From assembly GCA_949298985.1 (NCBI GenBank), contig CASFYV010000016.1:1-64000 (forward strand): a stretch of DNA of 64,000 bases, in the 5' to 3' direction. The DNA comes from an uncultured bacterium (GTDB lineage Bacteria; Cyanobacteriota; Vampirovibrionia; Gastranaerophilales; Gastranaerophilaceae). Of this stretch, positions 1 through 8,032 are shown piece after piece (position 1 is the stretch's first letter; each line of letters opens with the position of its first letter). Below the pieces are notes generated by a model. The model searched no databases and was not told the origin of the DNA. It saw nothing but the letters and a program-made list of their open reading frames with translations. Position numbers and translations under genes: made by a program.

Positions 1-109
1 AGATTGGGCATATTCTTCGTTTAAAAAATTTGTTCAAAATGGGTATTATGAACTAAATTGGTGTAATTTTGATAATAAATATAAAATTAACGAATTAAAT
101 TATGAATAA
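1..109 (+). CDS. C-terminal end of a truncated CDS (cut by window edge)
   Basis: The frame beginning at base 2 stays open from the window edge to a TAA at 107-109 and gives 35 residues rich in aromatic residues and Asn (it contains AYSSFKKFVQNGYYELNW). Codon use is like that of the neighbouring genes. I do not recognise the family from so short a tail. Just after the stop lies a GTAG-footed palindrome (113-136), and after that a second short coding-like stretch ends at 202, so the original 3' end of this gene may have been altered by the palindrome. Confidence is low because only the tail is visible. Confidence 0.35.
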   Translation, partial: DWAYSSFKKFVQNGYYELNWCNFDNKYKINELNYE

Positions 110-112
110 TAG

Positions 113-136
113 ATTGTTGGGTTTCACCCAACCTAC
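113..136 (-). repeat. REP-like palindrome with GTAGG foot
   Basis: Read on the minus strand this is GTAGG followed by TTGGGT-GAA-ACCCAA, a GTAG tetranucleotide at the 5' foot of a short hairpin. That layout is the hallmark of REP elements handled by RAYT (TnpA-REP) transposases of the IS200/IS605 family. Similar GTAG-footed palindromes occur at 60.8-61.0 kb. Confidence 0.5.
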
Positions 137-202
137 AACTTAAGATGGAAAGATGCTAAACTAAAATTGCAAGCTGTAAAAACAATGATTTTTGGTGAAT
201 AA

Positions 203-671
203 TAGGAATCTAATATAAGAATATTGTTTATTTTAATTGTATCAAAATAGGACTTGCTTTAGTTGTTTCCGTTTAAGGGTAATTTCGTGCGTGATTTTAT
301 TATTCCTAACAAAAACATCCTAGTATAAGTTAGTTTTTGCTGTCTTGACCTGCTCGTATTAAACGTGTCTACGGATTTTGCTTCAAAGAATTTCATTCTT
401 CTTGCAAAATTCCTTCGCACTCTGCTCATAGGTCGCTGAACCCCCGCAGCTCTTATCATAAGGCTCTTAAGTACGCGTGTCTATCATTCCATCTCTTTGA
501 TATATTCTTATTATATGATGAAATTTTTTATTTTATTGTAATATTTCTTAAAATTTGCATGATTTTTTTATATGTTTGTTCTAGTATAGACCAAAATATA
601 AATTTTATATCACGATTGAGATAAAATTTTATATATCTAGTGTTAGGTTTTATTATTTTTAAGGAGGTTAC
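203..671. other. Intergenic region with structured, repeat-like core (about 259-480)
   Basis: No convincing gene. The part from about 259 to 480 is more GC-rich than its surroundings and holds nested hairpins: GGATTTTGC (372-380) pairs with GCAAAATTCC, enclosing AAGAAT/ATTCTT arms, and CTTAT-C-ATAAG lies near 451-462. On the minus strand, 339-384 reads GAAGCAAAA...CGTTTAA...CGAGC...CAAGACAGC, the same skeleton as the repeat units behind fusA (56566-56608). A 66-codon minus-strand reading frame here is a by-product of the repeat. The region 500-660 is plain AT-rich leader of the next gene, with an AAGGAGG ribosome site at 661-667. Confidence 0.45.
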
Positions 672-1598
672 ATGAAAATATCACCAATTAGTATTACTAA
701 TTTTTCAAAAATGTCATTTAAAGGACAGGAAGTTTATTATTCTCGTTATGAAGGCGAGAATTATTTAAAAAATTCTTCATATTGGCATAAGAATTCAAGT
801 ATTGATAAAACCTTAGGTTCTTATCATTCAAATCAAACAGGAAAAGCTTATTATGCTGATCCTTTAGAACCAATAACAGACGCGATTAGGGATAGAGTTG
901 ACTATATTATATATGATAATGAACCTAGCTATCCAAAAATTGAAGAAGTTGAAACTAATTATTTAGGGATAAATAGAACAAATTATAGAAATGATTTTGA
1001 AGAAATCAGAAAATACTATTACAGAAGAGAAATGGCAGGATATGCTGATAAATCAGAAGCTCAATATCAACAGTGGCAAGCTGCTGAATGTACAGGTTTT
1101 TATGATAGAGCCGGAGATGCCAGATTTAGAAAAGAATCTCTAGAAGATAATATTGTAAGAATAGATAGAGCAATTAAAGAAAAAGAAAAAGAAAATATTG
1201 AATTAAATGCAAGTATTGGAAGATCTGAAAAAGAAAAATGTTTGTTAGAAATAAAACAAAAAAATTATCAAGCTAAGAATGATAAGTATTCAGAACTTAA
1301 TAACTTGGCAGAACAAACTATTGATAAGGATAAAGAAGAAATTAATTTTATAAAATCTCAAATTGATAATATGAAAAATAATATAAAAAAATGCCAAGAA
1401 AAAATCAAAATTTGTATCGCAAATATTGATTATTGTAAAAAGAAAATTGAATTAAATAAGAGTGATATTGTAGTTTTAAATAAAGATAAAAAAACAAAAA
1501 CAAATTTAATTTCTGAAATTATAGAAAAAGAATTAAAGCCTATGTTTAATGCTTTAAAGGAATTCTACGTAAAACAAGGTATTAAAATTATTAAATAA
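672..1598 (+). CDS. Orphan coiled-coil protein with N-terminal FKG tag
   Basis: A 308-residue protein that I do not recognise. The first 20 residues hold the signature MKISPIS...NFSKMSFKG, which recurs in several otherwise unrelated genes of this window. Residues 30-140 are rich in Tyr, Asn and Asp. From about 145 to 285 the sequence is almost continuous Lys/Glu/Ile heptad-like coiled coil. It has no hydrophobic signal peptide and no membrane segment. A strong AAGGAGG ribosome site sits 5 nt before the ATG. It is followed after 22 nt by a second FKG-tagged orphan gene in the same direction, so the two are probably co-transcribed and end at the terminator at 2517-2548. Function unknown. Confidence 0.75.
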   Translation: MKISPISITNFSKMSFKGQEVYYSRYEGENYLKNSSYWHKNSSIDKTLGSYHSNQTGKAYYADPLEPITDAIRDRVDYIIYDNEPSYPKIEEVETNYLGINRTNYRNDFEEIRKYYYRREMAGYADKSEAQYQQWQAAECTGFYDRAGDARFRKESLEDNIVRIDRAIKEKEKENIELNASIGRSEKEKCLLEIKQKNYQAKNDKYSELNNLAEQTIDKDKEEINFIKSQIDNMKNNIKKCQEKIKICIANIDYCKKKIELNKSDIVVLNKDKKTKTNLISEIIEKELKPMFNALKEFYVKQGIKIIK

Positions 1599-1620
1599 AA
1601 GATATAAAAAGGGGTAAAGA

Positions 1621-2511
1621 ATGAGAATTAATGCAATAAATAATACAAATTTTAAAGGTTTATTTACAAATAAATCAACAAGTGATAATTGGAAAATAGA
1701 ATATAGTCCATATAGTTGGGAACAAAATAACACATCAAAAATGACTCCTAAAAAGCAATTTAGTATATATTCTTCAACTCTTCCTGATAATGAAGAAATT
1801 TTTACATTAGGAACTTATCCAAATTTTAGAGATTCTTCAACCGATATTTTGGGTACAGAATCATATTTTGAAGATAAAACTACAGGTAAAATTAGAAAAA
1901 CAATAACAGAAGTTCCTGCTATGAATAGAGAAGATTCATTAATGGTTTTAAATAAAAAATTAGCAAGGTTTTTAGGAATGAAAGAAAAAGAAATGTCTTT
2001 GATAAAAAATGACGTAGAGCTTATAAAACCTTCAACGATAAAAAGTGAAGACAGATTTAAGAAATTTTATTCAGATGCAGAGGAAGGTTATTTTAGCAGA
2101 ACGTATTCTTTATCGACTTCTCACGGTACAATGAAAGAAGAATTTGATAATGTTAGAAATAATGTTGTAAATTTATATAATAAATTTAATAACTATGTAC
2201 AATTAAGAGATTCTGCAGATAATGTAAAAAAACAAATATCATTAAATGAATCAGAGATAAATCAATTGAAAAAATTAAGAATTTCTAATCAGTTAATTGA
2301 TATAAGCAGAAGAGATATTTATGATCCTAATAAAGCATTGTGGGAAGCATTACAAAATATTAAAGCTGCAACTAATAAATTTGTTTGTTTGCCTCATAAA
2401 ATAATATCAGTAGAAGAAATTTTAAAAGCAGTAGGTTTAAAAGTTAAGTCTTCAGAAATCCCGCAAGAAGCGATAAAATGTGTTGATGTTATGATAAAAA
2501 AATCAATATAA
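1621..2511 (+). CDS. Orphan protein with N-terminal NFKG tag
   Basis: A 296-residue protein of unknown function. It opens with MRINAINNTNFKG, the tightest example in this window of the shared N-terminal tag (Met, basic residue, Ile, then Asn-Phe-Lys-Gly). The rest is hydrophilic, with a short coiled-coil-like stretch near residues 180-225 and no signal peptide or membrane helix. AAAGGGG lies 8 nt upstream of the start. It shares an operon with the preceding tagged gene, which suggests a common role, but no catalytic motif is visible. A hairpin terminator follows immediately. Confidence 0.75.
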   Translation: MRINAINNTNFKGLFTNKSTSDNWKIEYSPYSWEQNNTSKMTPKKQFSIYSSTLPDNEEIFTLGTYPNFRDSSTDILGTESYFEDKTTGKIRKTITEVPAMNREDSLMVLNKKLARFLGMKEKEMSLIKNDVELIKPSTIKSEDRFKKFYSDAEEGYFSRTYSLSTSHGTMKEEFDNVRNNVVNLYNKFNNYVQLRDSADNVKKQISLNESEINQLKKLRISNQLIDISRRDIYDPNKALWEALQNIKAATNKFVCLPHKIISVEEILKAVGLKVKSSEIPQEAIKCVDVMIKKSI

Positions 2512-2516
2512 AAATA

Positions 2517-2548
2517 AAAAGCTCCTTTTTAAGGAGCTTTTTTTTTAA
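2517..2548. terminator. Bidirectional intrinsic terminator
   Basis: AAAGCTCCTT-TTT-AAGGAGCTTT hairpin with A-tract on one side and T-tract on the other; it serves the plus-strand orphan pair and the minus-strand DAHP synthase gene, whose stop lies at 2545. Confidence 0.85.
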
Positions 2549-3558
2549 ATAATTTCTTTACCAACAATAGGAGCAATTTGTTTAATTTGTTTATAAAGTA
2601 AGTCATATTGCCAAGGATATAATGATTGAGCACCGTCGCAGATAGCTCTATCCGGATCGTGGTGGACTTCAATAATTAGGCCATCACAACCTGCAGCAAC
2701 AGCGGCTCTTGACATTGGTTCAACTTTGTCTCTTAAACCTGTCGCGTGAGAAGGGTCAATTATAATTGGTAAATGACTTAATTTTTTTATAACAGGAATA
2801 GATGTTAAATCAAGAGTGTTTCGAGTATATTTTTCGAAAGTTCTAATACCTCTTTCACATAAAATAACTTGGTTATTTCCCCCTGCCATAATGTATTCAG
2901 CAGACATAAGCCATTCTTCATATGTTGAAGATAATCCTCTTTTTAAAATTACAGGTTTATGAGCGTGTCCTAATTCTTTTAAAAGATTGAAATTTTGCAT
3001 ATTTCTGGCACCAACTTGCAAAATATCGACGTATTTTTCAAAAAGTTCAAGTTGAGCAACTTCCATAATTTCAGAAGTAACGGCCATCCCGTGGTTATCA
3101 GCAACACTTCTAATAATTTTTAACCCTTCTTCACCAAGTCCTTGAAATGCATAAGGGCTTGTTCTCGGTTTAAATGCACCGCCTCTAATAATTTTAACAT
3201 TGGATTCAGAAAGTTCTTGAGCTGTTTCATCCATTTGATCATAAGATTCAATTGTACAAGGTCCTGCGATTAAACCTGTATATTTATCCCCAAATTTAAC
3301 TCCATTTACTTCTACAACAGTATCCTTTCCTTGACAAGCTCTTGCTGCTAGTTTGTAATTAGTCGTTAAACGAATAACCTCGTCAACTCCGGTTAAAAGT
3401 TCAAAATCTCTTTGATCTACTTCTTTTACCCCAATTGCGTGAACAACAGTTCTTGCTTCTCCATGTGAAACTCGAGCTTCAAAACCTTTTGATTCTATAA
3501 ATAATTCTACACGCTTAATATCTTTTTCTGTTGCGTGACTATTCATTACAACTAGCAT
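2545..3558 (-). CDS. aroF: 3-deoxy-7-phosphoheptulonate (DAHP) synthase, type I-beta
   Basis: It catalyses the first step of the shikimate pathway, condensing phosphoenolpyruvate with erythrose 4-phosphate. The 337-residue length and order fit the I-beta subfamily: an N-terminal ferredoxin-like (ACT-like) regulatory domain (about 1-70) followed by the TIM barrel. Signature pieces are AGPCTIES, RGGAFKPRTSPYAFQG, IDPSHATG and EVHHDP, which supply PEP, phosphate and metal ligands. I place the start at 3558 because AGAGGT lies just upstream and homologues begin MxVVM; a longer frame to 3624 would run into the promoter. In this subfamily the N-terminal domain usually mediates aromatic amino-acid feedback. 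It is transcribed divergently from the UPF0210 gene, with -10 boxes only about 22 nt apart. Confidence 0.95.
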   Translation of the reverse strand: MLVVMNSHATEKDIKRVELFIESKGFEARVSHGEARTVVHAIGVKEVDQRDFELLTGVDEVIRLTTNYKLAARACQGKDTVVEVNGVKFGDKYTGLIAGPCTIESYDQMDETAQELSESNVKIIRGGAFKPRTSPYAFQGLGEEGLKIIRSVADNHGMAVTSEIMEVAQLELFEKYVDILQVGARNMQNFNLLKELGHAHKPVILKRGLSSTYEEWLMSAEYIMAGGNNQVILCERGIRTFEKYTRNTLDLTSIPVIKKLSHLPIIIDPSHATGLRDKVEPMSRAAVAAGCDGLIIEVHHDPDRAICDGAQSLYPWQYDLLYKQIKQIAPIVGKEII

Positions 3559-3613
3559 TCTTTTACCTCTTTTATATTTAACTTGTGTAGTTATGATTAA
3601 AATGACTATTCTA

Positions 3614-3646
3614 ATTATACACAAAACAAGATTTATATGATATAAT
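3614..3646. promoter_or_regulatory. Divergent promoters, aroF (-) and UPF0210 gene (+)
   Basis: A TATAAT on the minus strand at 3619-3614 fits aroF, giving a leader of about 50 nt. An extended -10, TGATATAAT, on the plus strand at 3638-3646 lies only 10 nt before the ATG at 3657, so the plus transcript would be nearly leaderless. Confidence 0.55.
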
Positions 3647-3656
3647 TTAGACTATT

Positions 3657-5024
3657 ATGACGATATTTGATGAAAATTTGATTTTAGAAACGATTAATAT
3701 GATAAAGCTTCACAATTTCGATATTCGAACTGTGACATTGGCGATAAGTTTGAGAGATTGTTTGGCTGAAGATGTAAATATTGTATGTGATAAAATTAAG
3801 TTCAAGCTTGATAAATATGCTAAGAATTTAGTAAAATATGCAATAGAAATAGAAAATGATTATTCAATACCGATTGTAAATAAGAGAATTTCAGTTACTC
3901 CAATTTCTTTGGTGGGAGAAGCTTGTAAAGAAAAAGATTATATTAAAATTGCTAAAACTCTTGATGAATGTGCTTTCAACTTGGGTATAGATTTTATTGG
4001 CGGTTTTTCTGCTTTAGTAGAAAAAGGATTTACTCAAGGAGATATTGCTTTAATAAATTCTATTCCGGAGGCATTAGCAAGTACAAATAGACTATGTTCT
4101 TCCGTGAATGTTGCAACTTCAAAAGCCGGAATTAATATGGATGCTGTAATAAAAATGGCAGATATTATAAAAAAATCAGCAGAATTAACCGCACAGAAAG
4201 ATGGTTTAGGAGCGGCAAAGCTAGTTGTGTTTTGTAATTCTGTTGGCGATAATCCTTTTATGGCAGGTGCATATTGTGGGTATGGAGAACCAGAATGTAC
4301 ATTGAATATCGGCGTTTCAGGGCCCGGTGTAGTAAGAGCTGCAATATTAGATTTAGGTAAAGAGGCGGATTTAGGAGTCCTATCTAATAAAATTAAGCAG
4401 ACGGCTTATAAAATAACTTCGACAGGCGAACTTATTGGAAGAAAGATGGCTAAAAAGTTAAATGTTCCATTTGGAGTTATTGACTTGTCTTTAGCACCTA
4501 CTCCTGCAATAGGTGATAGTGTAGCTCAAATTTTTCAGGCAATGGGGCTTGAACACGCCGGAGCTCACGGTACTACTGCGGCTTTAGCTATGCTTAATGA
4601 TGCAGTTAAAAAAGGTGGAATAATGGCAAGCTCTTATGTTGGAGGTCTGTCTGGGGCATTTATTCCTGTATCAGAAGATGCCGGCATGATAGAAGCTGCA
4701 ACTTTAGGACATTTAACTTTTGACAAACTTGAAGCAATGACTAGTGTTTGTTCGGTTGGTTTAGATATGATTGCAATTCCTGGAGATACGCAAAATTCTA
4801 TAATTGCAGGCATTATTGCAGATGAAATGGCAATTGGTATGATTAATAAAAAAACAACAGCTGTAAGAGTTATACCGGCACCGAATAAAAATGTTGGAGA
4901 TAAGGTCGTTTTTGGAGGACTTTTAGGTGAAGCTCCTGTAATGAAAGTTAATAGTCTTTCATCTGAAAGATTTATTAATCGAGGAGGAAGAATTCCTGCT
5001 CCAATTCATAGTTTAAATAATTAA
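3657..5024 (+). CDS. UPF0210 / PFL-family (DUF711) protein
   Basis: A 455-residue protein of the UPF0210 family, a widespread glycyl-radical-enzyme-like fold of unknown biochemical role that often travels with an ACT-domain UPF0237 protein (not seen here). Matching features are the N-terminal [16 protein letters not shown] block, [12 protein letters not shown], the Gly-rich block [23 protein letters not shown] and a C-terminal [10 protein letters not shown]. Length equals the usual 445-455. The family has no catalytic glycyl-radical motif of its own. There is no Shine-Dalgarno sequence; the start codon is 10 nt after an extended -10 box, which suggests leaderless translation. A small orphan gene follows after 11 nt. 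Confidence 0.9.
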   Translation: MTIFDENLILETINMIKLHNFDIRTVTLAISLRDCLAEDVNIVCDKIKFKLDKYAKNLVKYAIEIENDYSIPIVNKRISVTPISLVGEACKEKDYIKIAKTLDECAFNLGIDFIGGFSALVEKGFTQGDIALINSIPEALASTNRLCSSVNVATSKAGINMDAVIKMADIIKKSAELTAQKDGLGAAKLVVFCNSVGDNPFMAGAYCGYGEPECTLNIGVSGPGVVRAAILDLGKEADLGVLSNKIKQTAYKITSTGELIGRKMAKKLNVPFGVIDLSLAPTPAIGDSVAQIFQAMGLEHAGAHGTTAALAMLNDAVKKGGIMASSYVGGLSGAFIPVSEDAGMIEAATLGHLTFDKLEAMTSVCSVGLDMIAIPGDTQNSIIAGIIADEMAIGMINKKTTAVRVIPAPNKNVGDKVVFGGLLGEAPVMKVNSLSSERFINRGGRIPAPIHSLNN

Positions 5025-5035
5025 GGATGGTTAAA

Positions 5036-5359
5036 ATGGCAACTTTTAAAGATATGGAAGATAGTTTAAAGAGTTTTATAATACAGGAACAATCTGATGC
5101 TCATAACATTAGAAGTACGAATATGGCAAAATATAACAATATAAAAATATGGATGGATCCGACTAAATATAATGATCCGCATTTTTTTATAAGAATTTCT
5201 ATCTCTGAAGCTGTTTTTAATTTGAATGATTTTTCAAAAATCAATGGTGGCCTAGGTTATGAAGAACGCCTTGTTTTAAAATGGTTTGGCAGGATGGGAA
5301 TCAAAGAAAAATTACAAGAACTTTGGAATAGTGCAGAAAAAAATAAAGAAGACAAATAA
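5036..5359 (+). CDS. Small conserved-looking hypothetical protein
   Basis: A 107-residue acidic/basic soluble protein without recognisable domain. The start at 5036 is preferred over the in-frame ATG at 5027, because 5027 overlaps the AAGGATGG ribosome site itself while 5036 lies a normal 9 nt from it. It follows the UPF0210 gene by 11 nt and is probably co-transcribed. A pattern of helical segments (FKDMEDSLKSFI; EERLVLKWFGRMGIKEKLQELW) is visible, with no signal peptide. Function unknown. Confidence 0.6.
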   Translation: MATFKDMEDSLKSFIIQEQSDAHNIRSTNMAKYNNIKIWMDPTKYNDPHFFIRISISEAVFNLNDFSKINGGLGYEERLVLKWFGRMGIKEKLQELWNSAEKNKEDK

Positions 5360-5374
5360 TTAAATTTATGCTAC

Positions 5375-5395
5375 TATAGTATCAAAAGTATACTT
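5375..5395 (+). promoter_or_regulatory. Promoter with overlapping palindrome before hxlR-type gene
   Basis: TATAGT at 5375-5380 is a plausible -10, and the perfect palindrome AAGTATACTT (5386-5395) covers the expected start site. Such a position suits autorepression by the downstream winged-helix protein. Inference only. Confidence 0.4.
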
Positions 5396-5408
5396 ATACA
5401 GGGAGCAT

Positions 5409-5750
5409 ATGGAGTATAAAGATTTAGCTGTTAATCCTGTAACTGTTGTTTTACAGTTGATTGGTGCAAAATGGAAAATCTTAATTATAAAAGAATTACT
5501 AAAAAAAGAAATGCGTTTTTTAGAATTAAAAAAGAATTTAGGATGCACTTCTAAAGTTCTAATAAATTGTCTTAAAGAATTAGAAGAAGATGGGTTAATA
5601 ATTCGCGAAGAATATGATATAAAACCTCCTAAAGTTGAATATTATTTGACAGATATAGGATATACGCTAAGACCTGTGATTGAAGCTATGCAAAAATGGG
5701 GTAAAGAGTATAAAAAACTTAGAAAATTAATGGAAAGGATTAAACAATGA
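5409..5750 (+). CDS. HxlR/MarR-like winged-helix transcriptional regulator
   Basis: A 113-residue DNA-binding regulator. The HxlR pattern is clear: NPVTVVLQLIGAKWKILIIKEL at the N-terminus, recognition helix TSKVLINCLKELEEDGLI, the wing REEYDIKPPKVEYYLTD and a closing helix LRPVIEAMQKWGKEY. Most HxlR proteins begin with Cys-Pro-Val, and that Cys is the redox sensor in YodB/HypR-type members; here the position is Asn9, so a thiol switch at that site is not possible. The gene overlaps the following hydrolase by 4 nt (ATGA), so the two are translationally coupled. A palindrome across the promoter suggests self-regulation. Confidence 0.85.
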   Translation: MEYKDLAVNPVTVVLQLIGAKWKILIIKELLKKEMRFLELKKNLGCTSKVLINCLKELEEDGLIIREEYDIKPPKVEYYLTDIGYTLRPVIEAMQKWGKEYKKLRKLMERIKQ

Positions 5751-6403
5751 ATATAAAATATTTAGGTCATAGTGCTTTTGAAATTTCTGTTAAAGGGCAA
5801 AAAATTCTCGTTGATCCTTTTTTAATTTCTTCTCCTGATTACAATTGTCAAGGAGTGTGTGACATTTTTGTAACTCACGCACATGGAGATCATTTAGGAA
5901 GTGCTATTGATATTTCAAAAAATACAAACGCATCAATAACAGCTGTTTATGAATTAGCAAATTATTGTTCGCAAAAAGGTGCAAAAACTATTGATATGGG
6001 TTTAGGTTCTTGGAAAGATTATAGTTGGGGTAAAGCTATTCTTGTTCCAGCTTTTCATTCAAGTTCAACACCTGATGGAGTTTATGGTGGATGCCCCTGT
6101 GGAGTTGTTTTTAAAATTGAAGATAAGGTTTTATATCATGCAGGAGATACTTGTTTGAATTCGGAAATGAAAATGATAGGAGAACTTTATCAACCTGATA
6201 TTGCGATGTTGCCTGTGGGTGGAAAATACACTATGGATATTGAACACGCAGTGAAAGCGGCGGAATGGTTAGGGGTTTCTGCTGTTATTCCTATGCATTA
6301 CAACACTTTCGATGTAATAAAAGTTGACATACATGATTTTGAAAGACAATTAAGAGAAATTGGGAAAATGCCAATTATTATGAATATTGGAGATGTTTTG
6401 TAA
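5747..6403 (+). CDS. UPF0173 metal-dependent hydrolase (metallo-beta-lactamase fold)
   Basis: A 218-residue cytosolic protein of the UPF0173 (YtkL-type) family. The metal-binding THAHGDH motif (about residues 43-49), the HAGDT block and the C-terminal IPMHYNTFDVI block are intact, together with the family signature MLPVGGKYTMD. These ligands normally hold two zinc or similar ions. The physiological substrate of the family is not established. It is coupled to the HxlR regulator through an ATGA overlap, so it is probably the target the regulator controls. Confidence 0.9.
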   Translation: MNIKYLGHSAFEISVKGQKILVDPFLISSPDYNCQGVCDIFVTHAHGDHLGSAIDISKNTNASITAVYELANYCSQKGAKTIDMGLGSWKDYSWGKAILVPAFHSSSTPDGVYGGCPCGVVFKIEDKVLYHAGDTCLNSEMKMIGELYQPDIAMLPVGGKYTMDIEHAVKAAEWLGVSAVIPMHYNTFDVIKVDIHDFERQLREIGKMPIIMNIGDVL

Positions 6404-6460
6404 TGAAAATTAATAATTTGAAAAGATTTTCCGGATAAGATAATATTATATTGAGAGATT

Positions 6461-8017
6461 GTGCGTGGGGAGTACATGGAAAATAATTATTTTGCACTAT
6501 TAGCTAATGATATGAAGAAATTATGGAACGGGCTTGATGGAGGGCAAAAGCTCGGCATGCTTGTTTTAATTATAATTACTCTAATTGCAGCAACATTCTT
6601 TTTATCTAAAGCAATGGAGCCTGATTGGGTTGTTTTATATTCTGACTTAAATGAAGTTAATGCTACAAGTATAGTAGAAGGTATGAAAAAAAACGGATAC
6701 AGATATAAAGTTTCAGAAGATCATAAATCTATATTAGTACCTTCAAATGTCAGAGATGAAATGAGAGTGTTTGTTGCTGAAAATGACTTAATAAAAAATG
6801 CTGATACAGGTTTTGAATTATTAGATGATATGCAACTCGGTTCAACTGATTTTAAAAACAGATTGACAAAACAAAGAATTTTTCAGGGTGAATTAACACG
6901 CTCTATTGAAAAAATTCAAGGGGTAAAATATGCAAGAGTTCAATTAGCAGAACCGGAACGTTCTATTTTTGAAGATAATGATGAAAAACCTTCGGCTTCT
7001 GTAGTATTAGTACTCGAGCCTGGTTATAAAATTAAAGCATCACAAGTGAAAGCTATAAAAAATTTGGTAGCTTATGCGGTTCCAAGAATGACTCCGGAAC
7101 AAGTTTTTATTACAGACCAAAATGGAAATACGCTTTCTGATGAAACTTCTAAAAATTCTACTGATATGGAAAGTTTTAAAGGTAATTTAGAAAAAGATAT
7201 TTCTAAAAAAGTTTCTGAAGTTTTAGAAAAAATTGTAGGAAAAGGTAATGTTTCTGTACAAGTTAATGCTGATATAGATTTTAATTCAGCTAAATCAACT
7301 ATTGAAAGTTATATTCCTGTGAATGATAAGGGAGAGGGTGTTGTTACAAGTTCTCAAACAGAAGTCGAAACTTATGAAAATCCTAATAATGTACCTAACC
7401 CAAATAACGTAAATCAAAGGAATTTAAACTATTCTAAACAAAAAACAGCTATTAATTATAGTGTTTCAAAAGAAGTAAAACAAGTGATTTATGCTCCCGG
7501 AACAATTAAACGTTTATCAATTGCAGTTGCTGTTAATAAAATATTGACTGAATCTGAAAAAGAAGAATTGAAAAATTTAGTTTTGTCAGCTTCTGGAGTA
7601 GATTATTCAAGAGGAGATGTGATATCTGTTTCTGGTTTACAATTTGAGGGTGCTACAATTGATAAACAAGTACAAGATGAATTTGCTAAACAATATCAGC
7701 AGGAACAATTGATGTATTTTATAACTTCTTCTGTTATACCTTTAGTTATAGTATTTATTTTAGGATGTTTTGCTCTTTATATTCTTAAGAATTTTGTATC
7801 TAAAATGCCTACTCCAAAAAGACCTGAAAGAATAGTACAAGAAGAAATTCCTGAAAAACTTGAAGATTATGAACAAGAGGAAGAACTTCCTAAGTTTGAA
7901 TTTAATAAAAAAGAAATAAAATCTCAAAAAGAACAAAATATAAATGAGCTTAATGAAGCAGTAATGGCATCTCCTGAAGAGGCTGCTAAATTAATAACTT
8001 CATTTATTAGGGATTAA
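6461..8017 (+). CDS. fliF: Flagellar M-ring protein FliF
   Basis: FliF forms the MS ring in the inner membrane on which the flagellar rotor and export gate assemble. The 518-residue sequence has an N-terminal transmembrane helix (about 29-50), the YscJ/FliF ring-building motif region (VLYSDLNEVNATSIVEGMKKNGY), a periplasmic central domain, a second membrane helix near 430-455 and a short acidic/basic tail ending AAKLITSFIRD, the part that normally binds FliG. The GTG at 6461 and the ATG at 6476 are both possible starts; GGGGAG just before 6476 favours the latter, 513 residues, although its spacing is short. It is the first gene of fliF-fliG-fliH-fliI; flgB, flgC and fliE, which usually precede it, are absent here. 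Confidence 0.95.
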   Translation: MRGEYMENNYFALLANDMKKLWNGLDGGQKLGMLVLIIITLIAATFFLSKAMEPDWVVLYSDLNEVNATSIVEGMKKNGYRYKVSEDHKSILVPSNVRDEMRVFVAENDLIKNADTGFELLDDMQLGSTDFKNRLTKQRIFQGELTRSIEKIQGVKYARVQLAEPERSIFEDNDEKPSASVVLVLEPGYKIKASQVKAIKNLVAYAVPRMTPEQVFITDQNGNTLSDETSKNSTDMESFKGNLEKDISKKVSEVLEKIVGKGNVSVQVNADIDFNSAKSTIESYIPVNDKGEGVVTSSQTEVETYENPNNVPNPNNVNQRNLNYSKQKTAINYSVSKEVKQVIYAPGTIKRLSIAVAVNKILTESEKEELKNLVLSASGVDYSRGDVISVSGLQFEGATIDKQVQDEFAKQYQQEQLMYFITSSVIPLVIVFILGCFALYILKNFVSKMPTPKRPERIVQEEIPEKLEDYEQEEELPKFEFNKKEIKSQKEQNINELNEAVMASPEEAAKLITSFIRD

Positions 8018-8032
8018 GATTAGAAGGTTAAT

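Noticed and set aside
259..459. 66-codon minus-strand frame
   Set aside because: It covers the hairpin-rich repeat block and has no ribosome site; the base composition follows the structure, not codon use.
259..500. tmRNA or RNase P RNA
   Set aside because: No tag-peptide frame or tRNA-like ends, and no GAGGAAAGTCC-type conserved core on either strand.
6404..6460. Sigma-28 (FliA) promoter before fliF, from the sequence CCGGATAAG
   Set aside because: No TAAA-type -35 at the required distance; similarity limited to the -10.
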